From: JAAFIP01 sp031428975
Lineage (GTDB): Bacteria; Pseudomonadota; Gammaproteobacteria; Burkholderiales; Burkholderiaceae_C
Assembly: GCA_031428975.1 (NCBI GenBank)
Contig: JANOYR010000186.1
Span: forward strand, 1-20,598
DNA length: 20,598 bases
Direction of reading: 5' to 3'
Shown: positions 1-7,392 of the stretch, piece by piece
How positions within the stretch are numbered: position 1 is the stretch's first letter
Layout of the letters: each line of letters begins with the position of its first letter
Notes under the pieces: generated by a model
Database searches by the model: none
The model's input: only the letters and a program-made list of their open reading frames with translations
Told to the model about the DNA's origin: nothing
Translations under genes and position numbers: made by a program

Positions 1-635
1 GTTGCGCCCGTGGTCATCACGTCGTCAATTAGCACCATATGCTGCCCCAGCGCCTGCTGCGCCAAAGCGGGTTCTAGCGCAAAAGCGCCCTGCATATTGC
101 GAACTCGGTCATCGCGGTTTAGCCCCACTTGCTCGGGCGTGTCGCGCACGCGAAGCAGCAGCTGGGTGTTTAAGCGGGGCAAGTTCAGTCCCTTGCAAAT
201 GGCTTGTGCAAGCAGGGCAGACTGGTTGTAACCCCGTGTCTGCAAGCGTTTTTTAAACAAAGGCATGGGAATGACCCAATGCGCAGCTTGCACCATGGCT
301 CTGGCTTTTATGTCTTGTAAAACAATGGCGGCCAGGCTGCGGTTCAAGCCCACGTCAGAGCGAAATTTCCAGCGGGCAATTAAATCGTTCCAAGGGTAGG
401 CATAAGGCAGTACTGCGTGGATTTGCGCCAAGGGCAGTGGATGATACAGGCATTGGCCGCAAACAGTGTTGCCTGCAGCGAGTGGTAGAAGGCGCGCGCA
501 GCAAGGGCAGCGCTGTACCACAGTGGCAAATCTGTCCGCGCAGTCTGCGCATACACGCGCCCGCGGCCAACTGCCGCACACGGCGCAAATACTGGGTAAA
601 GCGCTGGCAAAGCGAGAAATTGACTGGGCGAACAT
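1..635 (-). CDS. comF: ComF family phosphoribosyltransferase-like protein (3' end outside window)
   Basis: The minus strand is open from an ATG at 635 to the left edge (211 residues seen), and the C-terminal end is missing. I translated it by hand. The N-terminal part carries four Cys pairs, C17-x2-C20, C29-x2-C32, C43-x2-C46 and C59-x2-C62, the zinc-binding region typical of ComF. The last visible residues are VLIDDVMTTGAT, the PRPP-binding motif of type I phosphoribosyltransferases, and RGYNQS lies between, also usual for the family. An in-frame stop at 660-662 means 635 is the first possible ATG, and it has only a weak ribosome site. ComF/GntX proteins are linked to DNA uptake and use in competence and starvation; the enzyme activity is not settled. 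The gene is divergent from the methyltransferase at 777. Identity is confident; role is by family. Confidence 0.93.
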   Translation of the reverse strand, partial: MFAQSISRFASALPSICAVCGSWPRARVCADCADRFATVVQRCPCCARLLPLAAGNTVCGQCLYHPLPLAQIHAVLPYAYPWNDLIARWKFRSDVGLNRSLAAIVLQDIKARAMVQAAHWVIPMPLFKKRLQTRGYNQSALLAQAICKGLNLPRLNTQLLLRVRDTPEQVGLNRDDRVRNMQGAFALEPALAQQALGQHMVLIDDVMTTGA

Positions 636-776
636 GACGCCCAAGGTAACGCAAAAACGCTAAAAAATACATAAAAGCGCTGAATGCGCCCCATTTTTTT
701 ATTGAAATATGCAGCCACAGCATTTTTTGAGTGCTTTTGGCGTTACCTTCTCTCATATTAGTTAGCCTCCTCAAAC

Positions 777-1679
777 GTGACCCCAAGCGCCCACCAACGT
801 CCCCCCACCATCGCTGATGCAGCCGCACAGCGTTGGCAGCGTATAGCGCCGCTCGATGCGCCTTGGCTGCACAGCGAGGTGGGTATGCGCATGGCACAGC
901 GACTAGAGGTCATTAAAAAACCGCCCGCAGCGTGGGCGCATTGGTCGGCGGGGCGCGGTGGTTTAGATGTGCACCGTCACATTTGCCTGAAATATTCAAA
1001 GGCCAAGGTTTTTTTGCCAGATGTCACTGTCAATAGGTCATATGCAGCTATTAAAAGTGTAGCATATAAGTGGTGGAATCTTGCGCATTACACCGCTCCG
1101 GCTGTGTTGCCGCAAGCGCCCGCTGATGGCCAAGTGAACATGGTCTGGGCTAACATGCTGCTGCACACTGCGGCAGACCCGCAGGCACTGATTGCGCAGT
1201 GGCATCGTGCCTTGGCGGTAGACGGTTTTGTGATGTTTTCGTGCCTAGGCCCTGACACTTGCATTGAACTTCGCAGGCTCTACAACCAATTGGGTTTTCC
1301 ACCCCCCAGCCACACCTATACTGACATGCACGACTGGGGCGACATGCTCTTGCACGCAGGATTTGCAGAGCCCGTCATGGACATGGAGCGCATCCGGCTG
1401 ACATTTGCCAGTCCCGCGCGGCTCATTGAGGAGTTGCGTGGTTTAGGGCGTAATTTGCACCCGCAGCGCCATTCAGGTCTGCGTACGCCCACATGGCGCA
1501 AGGCATTAGAACTGGCGATAGAGCAAGAGTTGCGCGGACAGGACGGACAAATCGGCCTGACATTTGAGGTCATTTACGGGCACGCATTCAAGCCCGCGCC
1601 CAGATTGAAGCTCAGTGCACACAGCGCAGTGTCCTTATCTGACATGCGGCTGATGCTTACGCAGTCAAAAAAAGGGTAA
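777..1679 (+). CDS. BioC-like methyltransferase family protein
   Basis: A 300-residue protein starting at GTG 777; a stop just upstream (759) leaves no earlier start, and the first ATG (885) would cut into conserved N-terminal sequence. The middle and C-terminal parts (VWANMLLHTAADPQALIAQW, FSCLGPDT, TDMHDWGDML, AGFAEPVMDMERI, YGHAFKP) are the pattern I know from the Burkholderiales proteins annotated as BioC-like or methyltransferase-domain proteins next to comF. BioC O-methylates malonyl-ACP at the start of biotin synthesis. However, the glycine-rich SAM motif I is not visible around residues 75-105, so the activity is uncertain. No good Shine-Dalgarno sequence precedes the GTG. No biotin genes are in the window. 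Family membership is confident; enzymatic function is only inferred. Confidence 0.8.
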   Translation: MTPSAHQRPPTIADAAAQRWQRIAPLDAPWLHSEVGMRMAQRLEVIKKPPAAWAHWSAGRGGLDVHRHICLKYSKAKVFLPDVTVNRSYAAIKSVAYKWWNLAHYTAPAVLPQAPADGQVNMVWANMLLHTAADPQALIAQWHRALAVDGFVMFSCLGPDTCIELRRLYNQLGFPPPSHTYTDMHDWGDMLLHAGFAEPVMDMERIRLTFASPARLIEELRGLGRNLHPQRHSGLRTPTWRKALELAIEQELRGQDGQIGLTFEVIYGHAFKPAPRLKLSAHSAVSLSDMRLMLTQSKKG

Positions 1680-1754
1680 ACCCGCGCTACAATGCACATG
1701 TTATCGTCTGGGTATATTCCCACGCCAATCACACTAAAGAGTTGAGCACACGCC

Positions 1755-2231
1755 GTGTCTAACCCCGTCTTTCGATTCGCCACTGTTTCAGGGCAAGAAT
1801 TTCGCTGGTTGTTACAACGCAATTGTTCGGTCACACCGAACCAATTGTTAGCTTTGTACGCGTCGCTGTGTGTGGTCTCGCTGGGTATTGGCTGGGGATT
1901 TTGGATGCAGGGCGCAAAATTCATCATGGGTTTTGCGTGGCTTGAGCTAGTTGTAGTGGGCGCTGCATTTGTCGTCTACGCACGTCATGCCAGAGACGGA
2001 GAAAAGATTTTTTTGGTCGGTGGCCAACTGGTCGTGGAGCAGACTCTGGCGGGTAAGTTATCCCGCGCTGCTTTTGCGAGGCAGTCGGTATTGGTCGAGC
2101 CCAGAAGCGATGATCGCTCGTTGATCGAGTTGTCGGGGCAGGGCGCTAGGGTACAAATTGGGCGGCATGTGCGGCCTGAGTTGCGCACAGTTTTAGCCCG
2201 TGAGATACGGATGGCATTGCGTGCTGCATAA
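1755..2231 (+). CDS. DUF2244 family membrane protein
   Basis: A 158-residue protein starting at GTG 1755. Residues about 30-50 and 54-74 form two closely spaced membrane helices, followed by a soluble basic C-terminal part (LVVEQTLAGKLSRAAF, IGRHVRPELR) that fits the DUF2244 pattern (short N-terminal tail, helical hairpin, cytosolic beta-rich domain). It lies 61 bp before ctaC on the same strand. Members of this family are often found directly upstream of cytochrome oxidase subunit II in proteobacteria, so a link with oxidase biogenesis is suggested by position only. No biochemical function is known to me. The 75-bp gap to the preceding methyltransferase contains a TACAAT hexamer that could be a -10 element, without a convincing -35. 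Confidence 0.85.
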   Translation: MSNPVFRFATVSGQEFRWLLQRNCSVTPNQLLALYASLCVVSLGIGWGFWMQGAKFIMGFAWLELVVVGAAFVVYARHARDGEKIFLVGGQLVVEQTLAGKLSRAAFARQSVLVEPRSDDRSLIELSGQGARVQIGRHVRPELRTVLAREIRMALRAA

Positions 2232-2292
2232 GGTGCAGTGCTCAGTTGGGTAGTTTTAGTATTTAGATATTGGCATTGAAAAAGTGAAAACG

Positions 2293-3477
2293 ATGAAAAA
2301 CATGTCGAAAAGCGTCGCAGGTTCTCTAGGGTCAGCCATGGCTGGTTTAGCGGCTTGGATAAGCACAGCCGCCTATGCGGTTAACGATTTGCCCGGTGGT
2401 CCTGCGGTCAACCAACTCAATTTGCACCCACCGGTGACCAAGATCGCTGCCGAAATGCATTGGTTGCATTGGTTCATGATGATTTTGTGCATCGTGATCT
2501 TTTTGGTGGTGTTTGGAGTCATGTTTTATTCGATTTGGAAACACCGCAAATCCGTGGGCCACAAGTCGCAAGCGCTCGCCGAGCCTATTTGGGTCGAAAT
2601 CGGCTGGACCATCGTGCCCTTTTTGATTGTGATAGGCATGGCATTGCCAGCAACCAAGGTCTTGGTCGCTCAAAAAGACACCACAAACGCTGATCTGACC
2701 ATTAAAACGGTCGGTATGCAGTGGAAATGGGGCTACGAATATATCAAAGGCGAAGGCGAAGGCATTAATTTTGTTTCCTCATTGGACACTACCCACCGCG
2801 AGCTTTCTAACTCGGGTTTGCCCGCTGGCAGCGCGGCTCCCGACAATTATTTGTTGAAAGTAGACAATCCTTTGGTGGTGCCCGTTGGCAAAAAAATCCG
2901 TATCATCACCACCGCCAACGATGTGATCCATGCTTTTATGGTGCCTTCATTTGGTATTAAGCAAGACGCAATTCCAGGTTTTGTGCGCGACACATGGTTT
3001 CGCGCAGAAAAAACGGGTGATTTTTATGGCCAATGTGCTGAGCTGTGCGGCAAAGAGCATGCGTACATGCCCATCCATGTGAAGGTGGTCAGCGCTGAAG
3101 ACTACACCAAATGGGTGGGCGGCGAGCAAAAAAAGCAAGCGGCCAAAGCAGACGATCCAAGCAAAGTTTGGACACTTGACGACATCAGCAAGCGCGGTGA
3201 AAAGGTCTATGCCTCTAATTGTGCTGCTTGCCACCAAGCGACTGGCAAGGGCGCAGGACCCATCAAAGCCCTAGACGGCGCAGCGGTGGTGCTAGACGCT
3301 GACAAATCCAAGCAGATTGCAATCCTGCTGAATGGCCAAAACAATGGTGCAATGCCTGCATGGAAGCAACTCAGTGACACCGATTTGGCAGCAGTGATTA
3401 CTTTTACCAAAAACAACTGGTCTAACAAGACTGGTCAAGTCGTGCAGCCCGCTGAAGTGCTGGCAGCCCGCAAATAA
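2293..3477 (+). CDS. ctaC: Cytochrome c oxidase subunit II with C-terminal cytochrome c domain
   Basis: Subunit II carries CuA and passes electrons from cytochrome c to subunit I. I chose ATG 2293; GTG 2284 and ATG 2302 are also in frame and none has a clear ribosome site. An N-terminal signal sequence ending near AAYA is followed by two membrane helices (about residues 57-82 and 100-120) and the periplasmic cupredoxin domain. CuA ligands are visible in CAELCGKEHAYM (C248, C252, then His and Met). A class I cytochrome c domain is fused at the C-terminus: heme site CAACH at 310-314 and probable axial Met354 in NGAMPAWK. The length, about 394 residues, fits caa3-like fused subunits rather than the roughly 280-residue plain form. 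First structural gene of the operon, 48 bp before ctaD. Confidence 0.97.
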   Translation: MKNMSKSVAGSLGSAMAGLAAWISTAAYAVNDLPGGPAVNQLNLHPPVTKIAAEMHWLHWFMMILCIVIFLVVFGVMFYSIWKHRKSVGHKSQALAEPIWVEIGWTIVPFLIVIGMALPATKVLVAQKDTTNADLTIKTVGMQWKWGYEYIKGEGEGINFVSSLDTTHRELSNSGLPAGSAAPDNYLLKVDNPLVVPVGKKIRIITTANDVIHAFMVPSFGIKQDAIPGFVRDTWFRAEKTGDFYGQCAELCGKEHAYMPIHVKVVSAEDYTKWVGGEQKKQAAKADDPSKVWTLDDISKRGEKVYASNCAACHQATGKGAGPIKALDGAAVVLDADKSKQIAILLNGQNNGAMPAWKQLSDTDLAAVITFTKNNWSNKTGQVVQPAEVLAARK

Positions 3478-3525
3478 GTTCTTATCGTCATCCCACCAGA
3501 CTCCAGCTTAAGAAAGCACCAGACA

Positions 3526-5169
3526 ATGAGCGCAGCAACCACCCATGACCTCGCCCACGGCGCAGCACATGACGACCACGCACATGATGACCACCACGGC
3601 GCGCCCAGCGGCTGGCGTCGTTGGGTCTACGCAACCAACCACAAAGACATTGGCACACTGTACCTGCTGTTTAGTTTCACCATGTTAATCATCGGTGGCC
3701 TGTTGGCTATGGTGATTCGATTAGAGTTGTTCCAGCCGGGCTTGCAGTTCGTCAACCCAGAGTTGTTCAACCAGCTAACCACCATGCACGGCATCATCAT
3801 GGTGTTTGGCGCTATCATGCCGGGCTTTGTGGGTTTTGCCAATTGGATGATTCCATTGCAAATCGGCGCTGCCGATATGGCTTTTGCTCGGATGAATAAC
3901 TTTTCATTCTGGCTGATGATTCCTGCAGCCTTGATGGTCGTTAGCAGCTTCTTCTTGCCCGGTGGCGCTCCTGCTGGCGGCTGGACATTGTATGCACCGC
4001 TGTCCCTGCAAATGGGCCCTGGCATGGACAGCGCGATTTTTGCGCTGCACATTTTGGGCGCTAGCTCAATCATGGGTTCGATCAACATCATCGTCACCAT
4101 TCTGAATATGCGCGCCCCAGGCATGACCCTGATGAAAATGCCCATGTTTTGCTGGACGTGGTTGATTACCGCTTATTTGCTGATTGCAGTAATGCCTGTT
4201 TTGGCTGGCGCAATCACCATGACGCTGACCGATCGCCACTTTGGCACTACCTTCTTCAATCCCGCCGGTGGTGGCGACCCCGTGATGTTCCAGCACATCT
4301 TCTGGTTTTTTGGCCACCCCGAGGTCTACATCATGATCCTGCCAGCCTTTGGCATTGTCAGCCAGATCATTCCCACTTTTGCGCGTAAGAAGCTTTTTGG
4401 CTATGCCTCTATGGTGTATGCAACCTCATCGATTGCGATTTTATCGTTCATCGTCTGGGCGCACCACATGTTTACCACGGGTATGCCAGTTACAGGGCAA
4501 TTGTTTTTCATGTATGCCACCATGTTGATTGCCGTGCCTACAGGCGTGAAAATCTTTAACTGGATTGCCACGATGTGGAAGGGTTCGATGACATTTGAAA
4601 CACCTATGCTCTTTGCGGTGGGTTTCATCTTTGTGTTTACTATGGGTGGATTTACAGGCTTGATCTTGTCTGTTGCTCCAATCGACACGCAGGTACAAGA
4701 CACCTACTACGTGGTAGCGCATTTCCATTATGTATTGGTGGCTGGCTCGCTTTATGCCATGTTTGCAGGCTACTACTTCTGGTCACCCAAGTGGACGGGC
4801 GTGATGTACAACGAGACACGCGGCAAGATTCACTTTTGGTGGAGTTTGATTGCTTTCAACGTCACCTTCTTCCCGATGCACTTTTTAGGCTTAGCTGGTA
4901 TGCCACGCCGCTATGCCGATTACCCCATGCAGTTTGCTGACTTCAATGCAGTGGCTTCTATCGGTGGTTTTGCCTTCGGCTTGGCGCAGGTTTATTTCTT
5001 CTTCTTTATCGTGCTCCCAACCATGATGGGCAAAGGCGAAAAAGCACCGCAGCGCCCTTGGGAAGGCGCGGAAGGCTTAGAGTGGGAAGTGCCATCGCCA
5101 GCACCTTTCCACACCTATGAAACGCCGCCAAAGCTGGATAAAACGGCTACTAAAGTTTTGGCGTTCTAA
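3526..5169 (+). CDS. ctaD: Cytochrome c oxidase subunit I (aa3-type)
   Basis: Catalytic subunit of the heme-copper oxidase, 547 residues with about 12 membrane helices; it reduces O2 to water and pumps protons. All metal ligands are present: heme a His88 (TMHGIIM) and His401, heme a3 His399 (VVAHFHYV), CuB His264, His313 and His314. Tyr268 in GHPEVY is the cross-linked tyrosine, and Glu266 is the D-channel glutamate typical of A1-type oxidases. The lysine in TGVKIFNW matches the K-channel residue. The start at 3526 gives an unusual His-rich leader with seven His within residues 7-24. The gene follows ctaC by 48 bp and is followed by a small membrane peptide gene and ctaG. Identity is certain from sequence motifs. 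Confidence 0.99.
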   Translation: MSAATTHDLAHGAAHDDHAHDDHHGAPSGWRRWVYATNHKDIGTLYLLFSFTMLIIGGLLAMVIRLELFQPGLQFVNPELFNQLTTMHGIIMVFGAIMPGFVGFANWMIPLQIGAADMAFARMNNFSFWLMIPAALMVVSSFFLPGGAPAGGWTLYAPLSLQMGPGMDSAIFALHILGASSIMGSINIIVTILNMRAPGMTLMKMPMFCWTWLITAYLLIAVMPVLAGAITMTLTDRHFGTTFFNPAGGGDPVMFQHIFWFFGHPEVYIMILPAFGIVSQIIPTFARKKLFGYASMVYATSSIAILSFIVWAHHMFTTGMPVTGQLFFMYATMLIAVPTGVKIFNWIATMWKGSMTFETPMLFAVGFIFVFTMGGFTGLILSVAPIDTQVQDTYYVVAHFHYVLVAGSLYAMFAGYYFWSPKWTGVMYNETRGKIHFWWSLIAFNVTFFPMHFLGLAGMPRRYADYPMQFADFNAVASIGGFAFGLAQVYFFFFIVLPTMMGKGEKAPQRPWEGAEGLEWEVPSPAPFHTYETPPKLDKTATKVLAF

Positions 5170-5194
5170 GCATGCACTTGGCCCTCTTAGCATC

Positions 5195-5311
5195 ATGACC
5201 CCTGAACAAAAAAAGAAAAATACGCGCACTGGTCTCATTCTGGGATCTATTGCGGTGGTATTTTTTGTAGGATTCATGGTCAAAATGGTTGTTTTAGCAG
5301 CATTGCGTTAG
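5195..5311 (+). CDS. Cytochrome oxidase small assembly protein (38 aa)
   Basis: A 38-residue peptide beginning MTPEQKKKNTRTGLILGS: a basic N-terminus followed by one membrane helix (about residues 13-34). The frame is open from 5117, but that upstream part overlaps the end of ctaD and is not membrane-like, so ATG 5195 is preferred. Burkholderiales oxidase operons usually have such a tiny protein at exactly this place, between ctaD and ctaG, annotated as a cytochrome oxidase small assembly protein. It starts 25 bp after ctaD stops. Its role in oxidase assembly is inferred from position and general annotation; no catalytic motif exists in so short a protein. Confidence 0.8.
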   Translation: MTPEQKKKNTRTGLILGSIAVVFFVGFMVKMVVLAALR

Positions 5312-5343
5312 TTTTAGGTCAAACCCCTTTTAGGTCAAACCAC
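5312..5343 (+). repeat. Tandem 16-bp repeat in the ctaG leader
   Basis: The unit TTTTAGGTCAAACC occurs at 5312-5325 and again at 5328-5341, a 16-bp period matching at 15 of 16 positions. It begins directly after the stop codon of the small assembly gene and ends just before the ctaG ATG (5345). The AGG in the second copy lies 10 bases before that ATG and may be the ribosome site, so the duplication gives two copies of the possible site. Confidence 0.9.
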
Positions 5344-5344
5344 C

Positions 5345-5980
5345 ATGCGAAAAGCCTCACAAAATCTCAAAATGACCGGCAAATTGCTGGTCATTACCTT
5401 GGGAATGTTTGCTTTTGGCTATGCGCTTGTTCCTATTTATAAGGCGATTTGCGAAGCCACTGGCATTAACATACTGTCTTTGGGTGATAAGCAAATTCCG
5501 GGTGCAAGCACAAAAATTGCTGCAAACACCCAAGTTGACCGCAGTCGCACGATCACTGTTGAGTTTGATGCCAATGCACGAGGCCCTTGGGAGTTTAAGC
5601 CTGCAAAGCGCAGCCTACAGGTGCATCCGGGTGAGCTGGCTACTGTCATGTACGAATTTCAAAATATTCAAAATCGTACGATGGCTGCGCAGGCAATTCC
5701 CAGTTACGCACCGAAGCAAGCGGGCATGCACTTCAATAAAATTGAGTGCTTTTGCTTCCAACAATACACGCTGCAAGCGGGCGAGAAAAAACAGTGGCCT
5801 GTGGCTTTTGTGATCGATCCTAAGCTGTCCAAAGACGTGACTACGATCACCTTGTCCTATACTTTTTTTGAGGTTGGCGGCAAGACACCTCCCGCGCCTA
5901 CCGCAGCTTGGGTGCCAACTACGCCTAATTTGCATGCAATCCCCGATTTAATGGGCACAGTCCTTAAAGGAGTGGTATGA
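5345..5980 (+). CDS. ctaG: Cytochrome c oxidase assembly protein CtaG (Cox11)
   Basis: Copper chaperone that inserts CuB into subunit I. A 211-residue protein with one N-terminal membrane anchor (about residues 13-32), the conserved ALVPIYKAICEATG after it, and a periplasmic immunoglobulin-like domain. The copper-binding motif CFCF is present (Cys135 and Cys137, in KIECFCFQ), as are the usual GPWEFKP and PVAFVIDP stretches. The length is normal for the family. It lies within the oxidase operon, and its last four bases overlap the start of the DUF2970 gene (ATGA at 5977-5980), so the two are probably translationally coupled. The preceding 16-bp tandem repeat carries its likely ribosome site. 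Confidence 0.97.
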   Translation: MRKASQNLKMTGKLLVITLGMFAFGYALVPIYKAICEATGINILSLGDKQIPGASTKIAANTQVDRSRTITVEFDANARGPWEFKPAKRSLQVHPGELATVMYEFQNIQNRTMAAQAIPSYAPKQAGMHFNKIECFCFQQYTLQAGEKKQWPVAFVIDPKLSKDVTTITLSYTFFEVGGKTPPAPTAAWVPTTPNLHAIPDLMGTVLKGVV

Positions 5981-6192
5981 GCGGGCCTGCAATCAAAGCT
6001 AAAGCTGGCCTGTTTCGTACTGTTCAAGCGGTTCTATGGTCATTTGTTGGATTGCGGGCGGGAGCTGCGTCTCGGGAAGATGCCCAAAGCTTAAATCCTG
6101 TCCATGTGGTTTTAGTTGGAATTGCGGCCTGTTTAGTTTTTGTAGTGGCATTGATTTTTTTTGCACAGTGGGCGGTTAAGGCCGCCACTTAA
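5977..6192 (+). CDS. DUF2970 family small membrane protein
   Basis: A 71-residue protein with an N-terminal amphipathic segment (GLFRTVQAVLWSFVGLR) and one C-terminal membrane helix (about residues 43-66), the layout of DUF2970. The stretch SFVGLRAGAASREDAQSLNP is the conserved core as I know it. The start ATG overlaps the ctaG stop by four bases. The gene lies 26 bp before ctaE. DUF2970 proteins are regularly found between ctaG and ctaE in betaproteobacteria, which suggests a role as accessory or assembly protein of the oxidase; this is inference from context only. Confidence 0.9.
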   Translation: MSGPAIKAKAGLFRTVQAVLWSFVGLRAGAASREDAQSLNPVHVVLVGIAACLVFVVALIFFAQWAVKAAT

Positions 6193-6218
6193 TAGATTGT
6201 ATTGAGGAGTTTTTATCC

Positions 6219-7100
6219 ATGAGTTCAGCATCCCATAGCGGCACACCGCATTACTTCATTCCCGAGCCCTCGCGCCATCCTGCTTTCGCTGCGTTTGGTC
6301 TTTTTTGGGTAATCTTGGGTGCCGGCCAATGGATTAATGGCTCTGACTGGGGCAAATATGCGTTGGCGTTCGGCATGATGTGGTGGCTTGGCGTACTGTA
6401 CCAATGGTTTAGCCAATCAGTCAGCGAAAGCCAAGGCGGGCTTTATGGTCGAAAAATTGACCTGTCTTATCGCTGGAGTATGAGCTGGTTCATTTTCTCT
6501 GAAGTGATGTTTTTTGGTGCTTTTTTCTCCGCTCTCTGGTGGGCGCGTTCGCATTCTGTACCCTCTTTGGGCAGCCTTGACAACGCCTTGCTGTGGCCCG
6601 GCTTCAAGGCCGATTGGCCCAGCATGGTGGCGGGAGCCACTACCTCTCCAGCTGGCATCGTAGAAGCGTTTCAAACCATGGGTCCATGGCCTTTGCCCAC
6701 CATCAATACTGGGTTATTGCTAACCTCCGGCGTGACCATCACCATTGCCCACCATGCCTTAATTGACGGAAAACGCAGTAAAACCATTGCTTTTATGTGG
6801 GCTACTGTGTTGCTAGGGGTTACGTTTTTGTTTGTGCAGGGTTATGAGTATTACCATGCCTACTCTGATTTAAACCTCAAGCTCACGTCTGGTATTTTTG
6901 GCTCCACATTTTTCATGCTGACTGGCTTTCACGGTTTTCACGTGTTTGTTGGCATGCTGATGCTGCTGTTTATCACCTTACGCCTGCAAAAAGGCCATTT
7001 CACCAAAGACAAACACTTTGGCTTTGAAGGTGCTGCTTGGTACTGGCACTTTGTGGATGTCGTGTGGCTTGGTTTGTATATATTGGTGTACTGGTTCTAA
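6219..7100 (+). CDS. ctaE: Cytochrome c oxidase subunit III
   Basis: A 293-residue integral membrane protein of seven predicted helices. It stabilises subunit I and supports its proton uptake. Family signatures seen include the N-terminal HYFIPEPSRHP, MSWFIFSEVMFFGAFF, VTITIAHHALI, GYEYYHAY, FMLTGFHGFHVFVG and the C-terminal AAWYWHFVDVVWLGLYI with its conserved His and Trp. A good ribosome site, GAGGAG at 6204-6209, lies 9 bases before the ATG. It is the last gene of the first oxidase run, and a hairpin terminator begins 22 bp after the stop codon. Identity is certain. Confidence 0.98.
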   Translation: MSSASHSGTPHYFIPEPSRHPAFAAFGLFWVILGAGQWINGSDWGKYALAFGMMWWLGVLYQWFSQSVSESQGGLYGRKIDLSYRWSMSWFIFSEVMFFGAFFSALWWARSHSVPSLGSLDNALLWPGFKADWPSMVAGATTSPAGIVEAFQTMGPWPLPTINTGLLLTSGVTITIAHHALIDGKRSKTIAFMWATVLLGVTFLFVQGYEYYHAYSDLNLKLTSGIFGSTFFMLTGFHGFHVFVGMLMLLFITLRLQKGHFTKDKHFGFEGAAWYWHFVDVVWLGLYILVYWF

Positions 7101-7121
7101 GTCTCCAACACGCGAAATATA

Positions 7122-7146
7122 AAAAAGCCGCTTTGCGGCTTTTTTA
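7122..7146. terminator. Bidirectional rho-independent terminator between ctaE and DUF2909
   Basis: Stem GCCGC/GCGGC with loop TTT (7128-7140), flanked by an A-run on the left and a T-run on the right, which also pair with each other. It works as a U-tailed hairpin on both strands: after ctaE on plus and at the end of the DUF2909 gene on minus, whose stop codon it overlaps (7144-7146). Confidence 0.9.
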
Positions 7147-7377
7147 TTGGCCAGTTCGGATTCCCGTAGGATTGACAAGGCCTAGCTGCCAAGCAACAAG
7201 TAAGCAAATGAAGACCACCACCGAGACCCCAATCCGTATGGAAAGTGCTCTTGCCATGCCCTTTCGTTTGGCGTCGGCATCGGCCGTGTCTTCTGAGCTA
7301 CCGCGCAGCATAAAAAAAAGTGCAACACCTAGGCTGCCCAAGATAGCAAGAAATGCAAGTGGTATCAGTATGTTCAT
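7144..7377 (-). CDS. DUF2909 (twin-transmembrane) family protein
   Basis: A 77-residue protein with two membrane helices (about residues 3-23 and 47-67) separated by a charged, acidic-then-basic loop. The segments AILGSLGVALFFMLRG and ARALSIRIGVSVVVF match the DUF2909 pattern (the long loop aside). It sits on the minus strand between ctaE and SURF1, a place where such 'twin transmembrane' genes are common in Burkholderiales. Its ATG is only 15 bp from the divergent SURF1 ATG, so any promoter must lie inside the SURF1 coding region. No ribosome site is obvious. A function in oxidase assembly is possible from location but unproven. Confidence 0.85.
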   Translation of the reverse strand: MNILIPLAFLAILGSLGVALFFMLRGSSEDTADADAKRKGMARALSIRIGVSVVVFICLLVAWQLGLVNPTGIRTGQ

Positions 7378-7392
7378 AGCGGAGATTATCGG

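Noticed and set aside
2232..2292. Promoter directly before ctaC
   Set aside because: The region is A/T-rich with TAGATA-like hexamers, but no -35/-10 pair with acceptable spacing could be found.
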